The notes beneath the pieces are model-generated. The model made no database searches, was not told the DNA's origin, and saw only the letters and a list, made by a program, of their open reading frames with translations. The position numbers and the translations under genes are program-made. A stretch of 46,440 bases of DNA from positions 1 through 46,440 of the forward strand of contig DASZSJ010000103.1 of NCBI GenBank assembly GCA_035548675.1. The letters are read 5' to 3'. The DNA is from VRUE01 sp035548675 (GTDB lineage: Bacteria; Actinomycetota; Thermoleophilia; Solirubrobacterales; 70-9). Within the stretch, counting starts at the first letter, position 1, and every line of letters starts with the position of its first letter. Positions 1 through 11,000 of the stretch are shown in pieces.

Positions 1-2065
1 CCGGGGGGGGGGGGGGTAGCGGCTGGCAGGCGTCACCCTCGCAGGCGATCGGCGCGACGGGGAGCGGGAAGCCGCCGCCGGCGCGGGCGTCGTAGAGGTC
101 GGCCGAGCCGGGGTCCGAGGGGACCAGCGACTCGGAGGTGAGGAAGAAGGCGTCGGTGCCGTCGGCCGAGGCGTCGAGGAAGGAGGAGGGCTCGGCGCTG
201 CGGCCGCTGGAGATCAGGCCGAGACAGCCGGCCGGGCGCGAGCAACCGCCGACGCCCGGCGCCTCCCACTCGTAGACGTCGGTGGTCGCGTTCGAGTCCT
301 GCGGCAGCAGCGAGTCGCCGGAGTCGAAGAAGAGGCGCCGCCCGTCGGCGGAGAGAGCGCGGGGCCGGTAGGAGGCGGCGGCCTCGCCCGAGCCGGTGGC
401 GATCGAGCCGGGGATCGCGGCGGGGCCGCGGGGGCGTTCCCCGGTCGGGTTGCAGGAGGCGCAGAGAAGCTCCCCCGAGCCTGCGTCGTAGAGGAAGACC
501 TCGCTGTCGGGCTGACCGCTCGCCTGGTCGATGTTGTCGTAGCCGCTCAGCGGGGCGCGGGAGAGGAAGGCGAGGCGGGTGCCGTCGGCGCTGGTGCGGG
601 CGGTGGCGGTGGCGGGCGGATAGTCGCTCGGCGCCGCGGCCCCAGCGCCGGAGGCGACCGTCCGCGTCGCGCCGGCGTGCCAGAGGAAGAGGCCCGAGCC
701 GGTGGCGTAGTAGAGGTGGGAGCCGTTCTCGGAGGCGGCCAGAACCCCAACCACCCCGCCCGCCGGGGTGAGGTCGGCGCTGGAGCCGGCCCCGGCGGCT
801 TTGTAGCGGTGCAGGTGCCCGTCGGGGGTGGTGTAGAAGGCGACCGAGCCGTCGGTCGCGGCGACCTGGAAGCTCCCCCCCGCCGCCACCAGCTTGGTCG
901 CGCCCGCTTCGCGCAGGTAGAGGTCGCCGGCCAGGGTGAAGTAGACGCGGAAGCCGTCGCCGGAGACCGCGCCCGGCCCGGCGGCCAGGGAGGCCCCCGG
1001 GGTGCCGGTGGCCTGGCTGGGCAGGAGGTTGAGGAGGAGAAGCGCCCCCGCCCCGGGCGACCACCCGTAGAGGTTGGGGAGGGCCGTGTCGCAACCCTCG
1101 GCGCCCGGGGCTTCGGTGGCCCATGGGGTGAGCGCGGCACAGGTGGAGAGGACGGCGTGGCGAAGATCCGCGCTGGCGCCGGCGAGGCGCAGGTCGGGCG
1201 CTTCGGGGGAAGCGGTGAGGACGCCGCTGGCGCCGTCGCGCAGCGAGTAGCCGCGCGGGCAGCTCTCTCCCGCTTCGCAGCGGCCCCCGTTTGCCACCAG
1301 GGCACGGGCGAGGTCGGTGGAGAAGAGCTGGTAGGGAACGCTGCCGGGCTGCTCGCCGAAGGAGCCGGAGAGCGTCGGCTGGGTGATGTTCTGGGTCGCC
1401 CAGCCGGCGCCGCCGCGGCGGGAGACGTACTGGCTCGTCCAGGGCGCCCCAGCGGCGTCAGGGCCGAAGGAGGCGGTGGAGCCGTAGGCGATCGCGCCGC
1501 CGGCCGTGGCGGCCTGGACGAGGCCGGCGGCGGCTTGGCCGGGGGCCTCGACTTCACCGCCGTTCTTGTCCGAGGGGGAGACCATCTCCCAGCCACGAGC
1601 GTCCAGGAGCGGGGCGGGCGGCGGGGACTGCTCGGTGACGAGGGTGAGGGCTTCGGTGACGCTGCTGGCGGCGGAGTTGACGGCCAGGAGGCGGTAACGG
1701 TAGGCGCTGCCCGGGGCGAGGCCGGCGACGTGCTGCTGTCCTTCCACGATGCCGCTGCCCGCGCCGAGGCTCGCCCCCGCCCCGCCCGGCGCCTGCTGGG
1801 CGCCGCTGAAGGGGTCGCGGGAGGCGGCCAGGTTGGCTTCGTAGGCGGGCGCGCTCAGGTACTGGAAGCGGTAGGTGGTGGTCAGCCCATTGGGGTTGAC
1901 GGCGGCGTGCAGCTCAGCCGACCTGGCGGTGACTCCGCTCGACCAGGCCGCCCCGACCAGCGGTGGCCCAGCCGCGGCGGCCGGGCCGGGCGCGACGATG
2001 GCGACGGCACAGAGGGCTGGCAGGACTGGGAGGCAGGCGAGGCGAGGCGCTCTACTGGCCACCAT
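1..2065 (-). CDS. Secreted beta-propeller (TolB/PD40-like) surface protein, C-terminus beyond window
   Basis: About 688 codons are visible and the frame stays open to the left edge. The ATG lies inside the last codons of the upstream gene (14-nt overlap), which suggests translational coupling. The N-terminus (MVASRAPRLACLPVL, then a hydrophobic stretch ending PAAAA) looks like a signal peptide. An Fn3-like segment follows (VNPNGLTTTYRFQYLSAPAY), then GWEMVSPSDKNGG and a series of propeller-like blades with repeated 'SADG' and 'DLYDARAGGGFP' elements. The visible end reads CEGDACQPLP followed by a proline run coded by a 14-base homopolymer. The other two propeller proteins in this window continue from the equivalent point into a His/Lys/Arg-rich tail. 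Third gene of operon A. Surface location is inferred; no enzyme motif was seen. Confidence 0.85.
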   Translation of the reverse strand, partial: MVASRAPRLACLPVLPALCAVAIVAPGPAAAAGPPLVGAAWSSGVTARSAELHAAVNPNGLTTTYRFQYLSAPAYEANLAASRDPFSGAQQAPGGAGASLGAGSGIVEGQQHVAGLAPGSAYRYRLLAVNSAASSVTEALTLVTEQSPPPAPLLDARGWEMVSPSDKNGGEVEAPGQAAAGLVQAATAGGAIAYGSTASFGPDAAGAPWTSQYVSRRGGAGWATQNITQPTLSGSFGEQPGSVPYQLFSTDLARALVANGGRCEAGESCPRGYSLRDGASGVLTASPEAPDLRLAGASADLRHAVLSTCAALTPWATEAPGAEGCDTALPNLYGWSPGAGALLLLNLLPSQATGTPGASLAAGPGAVSGDGFRVYFTLAGDLYLREAGATKLVAAGGSFQVAATDGSVAFYTTPDGHLHRYKAAGAGSSADLTPAGGVVGVLAASENGSHLYYATGSGLFLWHAGATRTVASGAGAAAPSDYPPATATARTSADGTRLAFLSRAPLSGYDNIDQASGQPDSEVFLYDAGSGELLCASCNPTGERPRGPAAIPGSIATGSGEAAASYRPRALSADGRRLFFDSGDSLLPQDSNATTDVYEWEAPGVGGCSRPAGCLGLISSGRSAEPSSFLDASADGTDAFFLTSESLVPSDPGSADLYDARAGGGFPLPVAPIACEGDACQPLPPPPP
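3..16. repeat. 14-bp poly-G/poly-C tract inside the coding region
   Basis: Fourteen consecutive G on the plus strand encode a proline run near the C-terminus of the minus-strand propeller protein. Being this close to the window edge, the length may be a sequencing or assembly artefact. If real, it is long enough to slip and shift the reading frame of the tail. Confidence 0.7.
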
Positions 2066-5060
2066 GGCGGTGGCGCCCCGCGCTCTTCTTGTGGTGCCCC
2101 CTGTGCTTCTTGCGCTGCTTGTGCTTGCACTTTGCCCTGAGCGGGGGCCGGAAGTCGTGGGCCTTGCCGTTCTGACCGTCCATCTTCACCGTGGCGCGAT
2201 GGGTGGCCCGGCAGATACCGGTCGAGTTGACCAGAAGGCCCTTCTTGCCCCCCTGCATGGTGAGGATGAACTTGGTGACGGGCTGGTCGGGGACGGTTTC
2301 GAAGGTGCTCCTGAGCCCGCCGTGGATCGAGTCGATGCGGCCGGCGACCTCGACCTCGATCGGCTGGGAGTCGGGGCCCCGCAGCGCCGCCACCAGGTCG
2401 GGCAGCTTGTTGCTGGAAGAGCGCAGGTAGACCGGCCCTTCCAGGGGATGGTCAAGCAGCGGGCTCAAGGCCCGGGCGCGGCCGTAGATCGAGTCGGCCG
2501 GGCACTGGTTGGCCGCGAACTGGACCCTGGTGCAGATGGTGTGGATGTGGCCCTGGTCGAGGAACTCGGAGTGCGGCAGCGCGACCGATACCGAGGCGAT
2601 GTTGGCGTCGCCCGGACGCGGGGTGAGGATCGCCCGGAACCTCGGGTGGGCGCCGCGGTTGGTGCCACCGAAGAGGCGCATCTGCAGTCTCGGCTTGAAG
2701 CCGAGCGCAGCGCAGCCGCCGACCTGGAAGCGGGTCGAGAGGCTGGCCGTCTGGCCGAGGGCGGAGAGCGCCTCAGCGCCGATCTCCATCGGGTCGCAAC
2801 TGGTCGGGTTGAGGGTGAAGCGGTCGCGGTCGATCCGCACGGCGATCGAGCGGATGTCGAGCGGGATGCCGGCCAGGGCGGTCGGGATCGGATCGCTCTT
2901 GACCGTGATCCGGGCCGTCGACGGGTCGACGAAGAGCGGGTTGCGGACGACCACTGTGCCGAGGTCGAAGGGCCCGGCGACGGCGGGCGTGACCACCGCC
3001 AGGCTGAGCGGGGCGCCCTTGTAGGGGCCGGCCAGGTAGGCGTGGCCCTGGGCGTAGACGGGGTTGGGGCCGGCGCCGGCGCCGACGTTGACCGTCCCCA
3101 CCTCGGAGGCCGCCGGGCAGCTCGGGCTGGCCTTCTCGAGGGCGCCTTCGCCGGGGTGGCTGCGGGCCGCGGCGGCGGCGATCGCCGCCTCGGGGCAGTA
3201 GGGGATGCCGGCGAGGCGGCCGGAGAGGCCGGGCGGCAGGGTCTCGTTGATTGCGGTCAGCTCCTGGGAGCCGTCGGGGCGGGTGAACTTGAGCAGGAAG
3301 GGGCTGAAGGCGCCAGCCGCCGGGCTTTCGGTGCCGGCGCTGAAGGCCGGGCTGTGGGGGGCGGTGGCGGCGCTCGTCAGGCAGGGCCCGCCGCCGGGAC
3401 CGGTGGCGATCGCAAAGGAATCGGAGGGGGTTGCCGGCGGCCCCGATTCGGGCGCCGACCAGGGGGTCAGCGAGGAGCTGGTCTTGAACTGCCCGCAGGT
3501 GAGCGGCGTGCGCAGCGTGCCGCGGGCACCGCCGAAGAAGTGCAGCCGGAAGTCCCCGAAGGGCTGCTGCGCGTTTTCGGCGAAGCTGGTGGTGAGGCGG
3601 CCGGTCTTGGGGTCGAGCTCGACCCGGCCGGCGAGCTTGATCAGGATCCCGGTCTCGGGGTCGTCGATCACGGCGTAGATCGCGACCAGCGAGCCAAATG
3701 GGTTGCGTTCCTGGCTGGCCAGGTAGACCGAGCCTGCCAGCGGGTGTTCGATCAGCGGCGAGTCGAGCCGCAGCGAGCCGATCTTGGAGGCGTCCGGGCA
3801 GTTAGGCCGGGTGCCGTTGAAGCGGACCGGGGTCTGTCCGACCGCGGTGACGAGGCCGATCTGGGCGGGGGTGCAGGCGGCGAGGCCGTCGGCGGCGCCG
3901 GGGTTCAGGGCCATCCCCTCGGGCAGGGTGACGACCGCGTCCCTCAGCTCGGCCTCAGCCAGCCCTTCGGGATCTTCGTTCTGGGGGATGTGGAGGTGGA
4001 AGTCGAGGCCCGAGGGGGCATCGGCGACGTTGGTGGTCGGCCGCGCTTCGATCGTCGGGGAGAAGTCGAGCTGGTTGCAGCCGCTCATCGCCGGGCCTTC
4101 TTCGGTGTAGGTCTTCCAGTTGGGGTCGGCGAGGTCGGGTTCGCCTTCGGCGTCGAGAGCGCCCTGTTCCTGCCACGAGTCGACCGAGATCGTCGTCTTC
4201 ACCGGCCCCTCGCAGGAGGTCGGGTCGATCAGGAAGGGCTTGGGGGGCTGGGCGTCGCTGGGGCAGAGGCCTGTGGAGCTGGGGGCGCCGTCGATGTTGA
4301 ACCCCGGGGGCGTGTCGTCGAGACAGCCGTTGTTTGAGGCCGAGATGTAGGGCGCGCCGCTGCTGCCGCGCCACGGGTCGTGGACGGGGTCGGCGGGCAC
4401 CCCCCAGACGGCGAGGTTGCTGGAGTAGGCGGTGCCGGCCGTACTGACGTTGGAGATGGTGGCGGTGAGGGCGTAGTTTCGCTGCGGGTCGAGGTGGAAG
4501 TGGAGGAGGACGAGGATCTGGGGGAAGGGGATCAGGAAGCCGAGCAGGGCCGGTTCGCCGTAGACGGGTTCCATGTTGTGGACCGGAAGGTTGAAGATGA
4601 GGTTGGGGCCCGAGGTGCCGCTGGGGTTGGGGCTGCTGCTGGCTGCGACCGGAACGTGGACAACCCCGACCGCAGTGTCGAGTGGGCAGCCGCTGGTCTC
4701 GAGCGCGCTCAGGGAGCAGCGGGGCTTGCCCGGGCCCGGGGTGGCCAGCGGGTTGCCGGTGAAGCCGGCGGGCAGCTTGACGACCACGTCCTTGAGGTTG
4801 CCGGAGGGGAAGGTGCCGCCGGCGGGCGGGACGATGGTGGTGAAGTCGAAGTTGGTCTGCTGCAGGAAGGGGTGCCCGCCGGCGCGGGTGTCGGCGGTGG
4901 CGCCGTTGCCGAAGATCGCGTGGATTCCGGTGCCATCGCCGTTCAGGAAGCCGGCGCTAAACGATTCGAGGCCGAATTCGGTCCCCTCCGCCTGCGCCGC
5001 GGGGGCGAGGGCGAGCAGGGCGAGGGCCGAGCAGGCGGCCAGGGTGGCGAGGCGTCTCAT
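2052..5060 (-). CDS. Secreted four-module Cys-pair repeat protein with polybasic C-terminus (1002 aa)
   Basis: The ATG overlaps the upstream stop as ATGA. A clear signal peptide (MRRLATLAACSALALLALAPAAQA) is followed by about four copies of a beta-rich module, near residues 85-210, 370-520, 590-740 and 800-960. Each copy runs 'LPxG or LPxSE ... C ... CP..S.IG ... L.GxVYLA ... G.V..D...G.L.T.F', with paired cysteines. The end is CKHKQRKKHRGHHKK followed by an Arg/His/Gly tail. It is a full-length paralogue of the product encoded at 15484-18429, and both follow a propeller-protein gene in an operon led by the same leader. I know this only as an uncharacterised secreted family of Thermoleophilia-type genomes. 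Disulfide bonding and envelope attachment through the basic tail are inferences. Confidence 0.85.
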   Translation of the reverse strand: MRRLATLAACSALALLALAPAAQAEGTEFGLESFSAGFLNGDGTGIHAIFGNGATADTRAGGHPFLQQTNFDFTTIVPPAGGTFPSGNLKDVVVKLPAGFTGNPLATPGPGKPRCSLSALETSGCPLDTAVGVVHVPVAASSSPNPSGTSGPNLIFNLPVHNMEPVYGEPALLGFLIPFPQILVLLHFHLDPQRNYALTATISNVSTAGTAYSSNLAVWGVPADPVHDPWRGSSGAPYISASNNGCLDDTPPGFNIDGAPSSTGLCPSDAQPPKPFLIDPTSCEGPVKTTISVDSWQEQGALDAEGEPDLADPNWKTYTEEGPAMSGCNQLDFSPTIEARPTTNVADAPSGLDFHLHIPQNEDPEGLAEAELRDAVVTLPEGMALNPGAADGLAACTPAQIGLVTAVGQTPVRFNGTRPNCPDASKIGSLRLDSPLIEHPLAGSVYLASQERNPFGSLVAIYAVIDDPETGILIKLAGRVELDPKTGRLTTSFAENAQQPFGDFRLHFFGGARGTLRTPLTCGQFKTSSSLTPWSAPESGPPATPSDSFAIATGPGGGPCLTSAATAPHSPAFSAGTESPAAGAFSPFLLKFTRPDGSQELTAINETLPPGLSGRLAGIPYCPEAAIAAAAARSHPGEGALEKASPSCPAASEVGTVNVGAGAGPNPVYAQGHAYLAGPYKGAPLSLAVVTPAVAGPFDLGTVVVRNPLFVDPSTARITVKSDPIPTALAGIPLDIRSIAVRIDRDRFTLNPTSCDPMEIGAEALSALGQTASLSTRFQVGGCAALGFKPRLQMRLFGGTNRGAHPRFRAILTPRPGDANIASVSVALPHSEFLDQGHIHTICTRVQFAANQCPADSIYGRARALSPLLDHPLEGPVYLRSSSNKLPDLVAALRGPDSQPIEVEVAGRIDSIHGGLRSTFETVPDQPVTKFILTMQGGKKGLLVNSTGICRATHRATVKMDGQNGKAHDFRPPLRAKCKHKQRKKHRGHHKKSAGRHRHGGQ

Positions 5061-8000
5061 CGTGCGGTCCTCCGGTCGGCGTCGGCTCGGCGCGGGTGGC
5101 GCTGCTTGCTTTTGTGGCTCTTCTTCTTGCGATGACTCTTCTTCTTGTGCCCGTGTTTCCTCTTCTGCTTCTTGGCCTTCTTCTTGTGGGCGGGTTCGGG
5201 GTTGGAGGGACCGCTGAAGGTCGCCGTCGGGGGGCTCGGTTCGCCGGGCGGGGCGCTCGCCGCGGGGCGGCAGGCTTCGGCTTCGCAGGGAACCCCGGGT
5301 TCGGGTTCGGTGAAGCCGCCGACCTTGGCCGCGTAGAGGTCGCGGGCGGCATCGCCATCGCCATGGGCGAGGCGCGACTCGGTGAGGAAGACCGCCTCGC
5401 CGCCGTCGGCCGAAAGGCCGACAGACCAGTCCGAGCGGGGGCTCTGGCCGGTGGAGAGCAGCGAGAGGTGGCCGCTGTGCCAGGCGTAGACGTTGAAGAC
5501 GACATCTGTGGCGCTGCTGGTCGGGACGGCATTGGAGGCGGCAGGTAGCAGTGGATCGTTGGAGCTGAAGAGAACGGTGGAGCCGTCATTGCTGAGGCCG
5601 CTGATCTGGGAGCGGCTGGCGACGTCCATGGTCGCCTTGAACATCGAGCCGAGCGTGTTCCCGAAGAAGAAAGTGCCGGGTTCCGGATAGGGCGGGGTGC
5701 CGTCAGGGGCACAGGAGACGCAGTCAATACGGGCCGTGGGGGCGTAGTAGCGGAAGAGCTCCTCCTTTTTCCCGTTGTTGGGATAGCCGGTGAGCTGGCT
5801 GCGCGAGGCGAAGACGAGGGCGGCGCCGTCGGGGGTGACGGCGGAGAGCGGCGAGTAGAAGGGAGAAGTACTGTCCCCTGTTGCGCTCAGCACGGTCGCC
5901 AGGTAGGACAGGCCCTGGCCCGCCGACCAGCGATAGAGGTTGCTGGTGTCCTGGCTGCTGGCGGGCGGAGAGGTGTTCTCGGCGCAGGTCGCGCCCTGGT
6001 CGGGGATCAGCTTGCCGCAGGCGAGGAAGTAGGCGACCTGACCGCCGTCGGCGCCGATCGCGGCCCGGAAGCCGCTGGTCGTCCCGCCGGGGCTGCTCAC
6101 TTTTGCCTGCTCGCCACCGGGCTGCGGCGCCGAGAGGCGGATGAGCGGCCCACCGACTTGGTCGGGGGCAACGGTGGCGGTGGCGCCACCGTTGCCAGCT
6201 GCCCCGATCAGCGCCTGGCTGGTGCCGGCGAGCGGGCCGCCGTCGAAGGCGATCGAGTAAATGGCGCCGTCGGGATCGGTGGGAGCGCCGCTCGAGCTGA
6301 CGCTGACCGAGCCGCCCCCGGCGACGATCGCGGGCAGGGCGTCGAGGGCGTCCTCGAGCTCTGAGGCGGAGGTGTCGGTGGGGAGCGAGGGCGTGGTGTC
6401 GGTGGCGATCAGCCTGCGGTTGGCGCCAGCCGAGGTGGCGTTCTGGGAGAGGGTGAGGGTGCCCGCCCCCTGGTCGATCTGGGCGATCGTGGTGCCGGCG
6501 GCGATACCGGTGCCCGTTATCGCGTCGCCGATGTGGAAGGCGCCGGAGGCGAGGCGGAGGTTGGTGACGAGGTTGGCCGGCGGGTTGGGGCCGACGCCGT
6601 CGTTGGTGGTGCCGTAGCCGCTGGCGCCTGGGTAGGTGACGGTGAAGCTGCCGGCAGCCCCCTTGACGTTCAGCTTCTGCACCTCGTCTACGTGGCGCGA
6701 GCCGTCCCAGCGGTAGAGGTCGGTCTGACCGGGGCCCTCGCCGGGGTCGTCGGAGGTGAGCCGCGACTGGGAGACAAAGAAGGCGACTGTGCCGTCGGCG
6801 CTGGCGCCGACGAATTCGGCGCCGAAGTCGGGGTTGGCGCCGAGCGGACGGGAGATGTCGAGGGTCTCGTCGTCACCGGGGTCCTCGGTGCCGGCGTCGT
6901 TTCTCAGGTAGAGGTCGGAGACGGTGGTCGCCGAGGCCGCTGCGGCGCCGCCGAACTGGCACGCCGCGACCCCGGGGGTGCCCGCGGGGCTGGTGAAGTG
7001 GACGGTGCGCGAGCCGTCCGCGGCGGGCCTCTGCAGGGGAACGGGGTCGTTCACGTGCGCCACCAGGGCGCCGCAGGGGCTGTTCGGGCTGAGGTCGGCG
7101 AGGCGCAGGCCGGCCGCCGTCGTCCACTCATACAGGGAGCTGGTGCCGGCGGTGGCGGTGTCCCCGGGCAGCAGGCGGGCCGTGGTCGAGAAGTAGACGT
7201 GGCTGCCGTCGGCTGAGAGGCGGATGTTCGAGACGTTCGTCCCCGGGGGCGCGATCTGCTCGCTGGAGCCGTCGGCGCGCAGGTAGACGAGCCCGTCGGA
7301 GGAGGTACCCACCTGGGTGGCGAGGTCGGCCGAGCCGGCGAGGAATTTGACGGGGCGGCCGTCGTCTGCCAGCACCCGCACCTCCCAGCCGTGCTCGGGG
7401 TCGCGGCTGGAGACATACCAGTTGCCGCCGCCCTGGAGGGGCAGCGGGTTGGGGGAGGTGGCGATATCGGTCCACACCACCCGGCCGCCGGAAGGGGAGA
7501 TCAGCGCGGCCGATCCGAACGAGCCCGGTATCTGCATCGCGTCGACGCCACGCTTGTCCGCGCTGGTGACCATCTCGTAGGTACGCGAACCGAGCGGCCT
7601 GTCGGGATCGGTCCTAAAGGACTTCCCCTCCCCTTCACCCGAGCTGGGCAGCTCATTCTCGGCGACCAGCCGGTAGCAGTAGGAGGTGTCGGGCTCGAGC
7701 TCGAGCTCGGCCGAGACCTGCTGGGTGGCCGGGCCCGAGACGGTGCCGGGGTCGGTCTGCGCAGCCCCGCCGAAGTCCGCCCCGGCGCAGTCGTCGGTCT
7801 CGACGTACTGGAAGCGGTAGGTGGTCTCGGTGTTGTTGGGGTTGAGCTGACCGCGCAGGACGGCGGAGTCGTCGCGCACCGGCCAGGGCGCCAGAGTGGC
7901 GAGGTCGGCGATCGGCGCGGTCTGGGTCTGGAAGCTCTTTTCGGGGGAGGTAAGCGAGGCCGAGCCGAGCTGGCGGTTGACCACCACTCGGAAGCGGTAG

Positions 8001-11000
8001 GCCTGATTAGCGTCGAGGCCGGTGAGGGTCTGGGAGTAGGTGCCGGCGGCGGGCACCGCAGTATCGGTCGCGGGCAGCCTGACGAAGGGGGCACCGGCTT
8101 CTTCCTTTCGGTACTCGAAGTGGTAACCGACGGTGTCAAAGGCGGTGGCGCCCGCCAGCGGGTCGATCTCGGCTTCCAGGGTCGCCCCGTGGGGGCCGAG
8201 GCCGCTCGCGTCATCGAGGGTGACGCCGGGGGTGGCGGCGCCGGTCGAGTCGAGCCGGTAGACGCGCTGTTCGGGCTGGGTCGAGGAGACGTAGAGGATC
8301 CCCCCCGGTCCGGCGGCGATGCCGTTGACCGAGTTGATGCCGCTTTCGGCTCCAACCGAGGTCCAGGTGCAGCTCATCCCGGTTTCGATCAGCCCGCCGG
8401 AGGAGGAGGTGACGACGATGCGCTTCTCGTTCGCCGATTTCGTCCCGTGGGAGCAGAGTGGGGTGGCGCCGGCGGCAAAGCCCTTGGCGACCTCGACGTT
8501 GCCCGTCGCCGGGTCGACGGCGACGGCGAGGGGGGTGGTGGTCGAGCTGGTGCCCGAAAGGTCGGTGGGGTCGAAGACCGAGGGGGTGAGGCCGGCGCCG
8601 CTGAACTTCTGCACGCGGGAGTGATTGGCCGAGCCGGCGCTCTCCACCGCGTAGACGCTGCCGGAGGCATCGGTGGCGAGCGCGGTGGGCTGGTTGGCGG
8701 CGAAGGCGCCCGCGCCCGCCACTTCGACCCCGGCCTTGCAGCTGGCGGCGACGGTGCAGACCTCGAAGGCAGGCGCACCGTTGGTGGTAGTGGCGACGGA
8801 GGCCTGCGGCGCGCCGGAGAGGGTGGCGGTGGCGGTGGGGATCGAGGGCGAGATCGCGGCGGCTGTGGGGCTGATCGCAACCGAGGAGCCGCTCGGGGTG
8901 GTGGCGGTGATCCGGCACTGGACCTGGGTATCGGCGTCGGCGCTCGTGAGGGAGTAGGTGCCGTTGCCGGTTGTCGGCCCGCTGGCAGAACCGGCGATGG
9001 CGGCGCCGTTGCGCAGCCAGGCGTAGGTGTATTCGATGCCGGTGTTGTTGGTCCAGGTGCCGTGGGCGCAGGTCAGGTTGGCGCCCACGGTGCGGTTGCC
9101 GGTGACCGAGATCGCCGTCGTCGGACGCACCGGCGGCAGCGGGCTGGGCGGGGTCTGGGCGACGAGGTTGGCGCTCGCCGCGCTCGCCTTGCCCTGGCCG
9201 TTCTCGGCGCTGACCTGGCACTGGAGGGCCTTGGCGGCGTCGGCGGCGACGACCGTGTAGCTCGAGGTCTGGGCGCCCGAGCCGGTTGCGGGGGCGCCGC
9301 CGGAGAGCCACTGGTAGGCGAAGGCGGTGGCGCCGGTCCAAGTGCCGTTGGCGCAGGAGAGGACATCACCGGCCACGGGCGGGGTCGCGGTCTGGGTGGT
9401 GTCGGTGACGGTCGGCGCGGTGGCGGGCAGGCCGGTGTTGGCTGGCGCGACGGCGAGGGCAATCGTGGCGGTGGAGTCGGCTACCGCGACCCCTCCCCCG
9501 GCGCCGAGGTTGGAGCCGCTGACCTCGCACTGCAGCGAGGTGCCGAGGTCGGCGCTCTGGACTTCGTATTCGTTGGTCTGGGCGCCGTTGGCGGCGCCTA
9601 GCGAGGCGCCGTTTCGCAGCCACTGGAAGCTGAAGGTGGGGCTGGCGGTCCAGCTACCCGGGGCGCAGGTCAGCTTTTTGCCGGCTTCGGCGGCGCCGCT
9701 GATCGTCGGCGTGCCTGGAGTGGGCGGGGCGATCGCCGGGTAGGGGGAGGCGACGATCGGGGCGCCGGTTGAGACCTTGGCGGTGGCGCCTTCGGCGCTC
9801 GCGGCGCTCGCCCGGCACTGGATCGCTTTGCCGGCGTCGGCAGCGGCGACGGTGTAGGTGGAGGAGGTGGCGCCGGCGATCACCTGGCCGTTGCGGAGCC
9901 ACTGGAAGGTGAGGGTGGCGTTGGCCGGCCCGCCCGCACAGGTGAGCAGGGAGCCAAGCGGGGAGCTGAGGCCCGCCGAGCTGGCGGTCATCTGGGCGAC
10001 GTTTTCGCCCAGCAGCGAGCCACCGAAGGTGACTTCGTAGGGGTGGGAGCCGCTCGCGTCGCCCGGGCCGCCGCTGACGGCGACGCTGCCGCCGGCGCCG
10101 CCGATCGTGGAGAGCGCATTGAGGGCGGCTTCGACCTGCGCGGCGGTGGCGGTTGCCGCGAGGGGGCCGGTCGTCTGTCCGGAGAAGGTGAGCGTGAACG
10201 TGCCCCCATCGGAGGGGACGGTGACGGTCTGCAGCTCGGCGGTGCCGGCGTTGCCCGCGCCCGAGACGAGGGTGTCGAAGCCGAAGGCGCGCAGGAAGGA
10301 CCCCGCGGAGCTGAACTCCTGGACGCGTTTGTTGGCCGGGTCGGTGACGTAGAGGTTGCCGGCGGGGTCGACCGCGAGCTGGCCGGCGAAGGTGGAGGCG
10401 AACTCGCCGCCGAGGGCTCCCGAGGCACCCGCCTGACAGTCCGCAGCCACGGTGCAGACCTCAAAGCCCGTCCCGGTGTCGCCCGGTTTGCCGCTCTGGA
10501 TCACGTTCTTGCCGAAGGCGCGCAGGAAGTCGCCGGTGGCGCTGAACTTCTGCACCCGCAGGTTGGCGGCGTCGAGGACGTAGACCGATCCGTCGGCCTG
10601 GTCGACGGCGACGCTCGCCGGCAGGTTCATCTCGCCGCCCCCGGTGCCCGCCTGGCCGGCGAGGCAGGCGGAGGCAACGGTGCAGACCCCGAACTCAGGG
10701 GGATTGAGGATCGGGCCACCGTTCTGGGTGGTGGTGACGCTCGACTGACAAAGCAGGGTGCAGCCGGTGAGCGAAGCGGCACTGGTCATCTGGGCCACGT
10801 CGGTGCCGGCGAGGGCACCGAGGAACTCCACGTCCCAGGGGGTGCCGGGGCCCGGGCCGCCGGTCACCTCGACGTCGCCGGGGGCGATGTTGGAGAGCCC
10901 CTCGAGGGCCGCGTCGACCGCGGCGGCGGCGGCGTTCCACTGGATGGCGGCCGTGGTCTGTCCCGAGAAGGTGAGGGTGAAGGTGCCGCCGCTGACCGCC

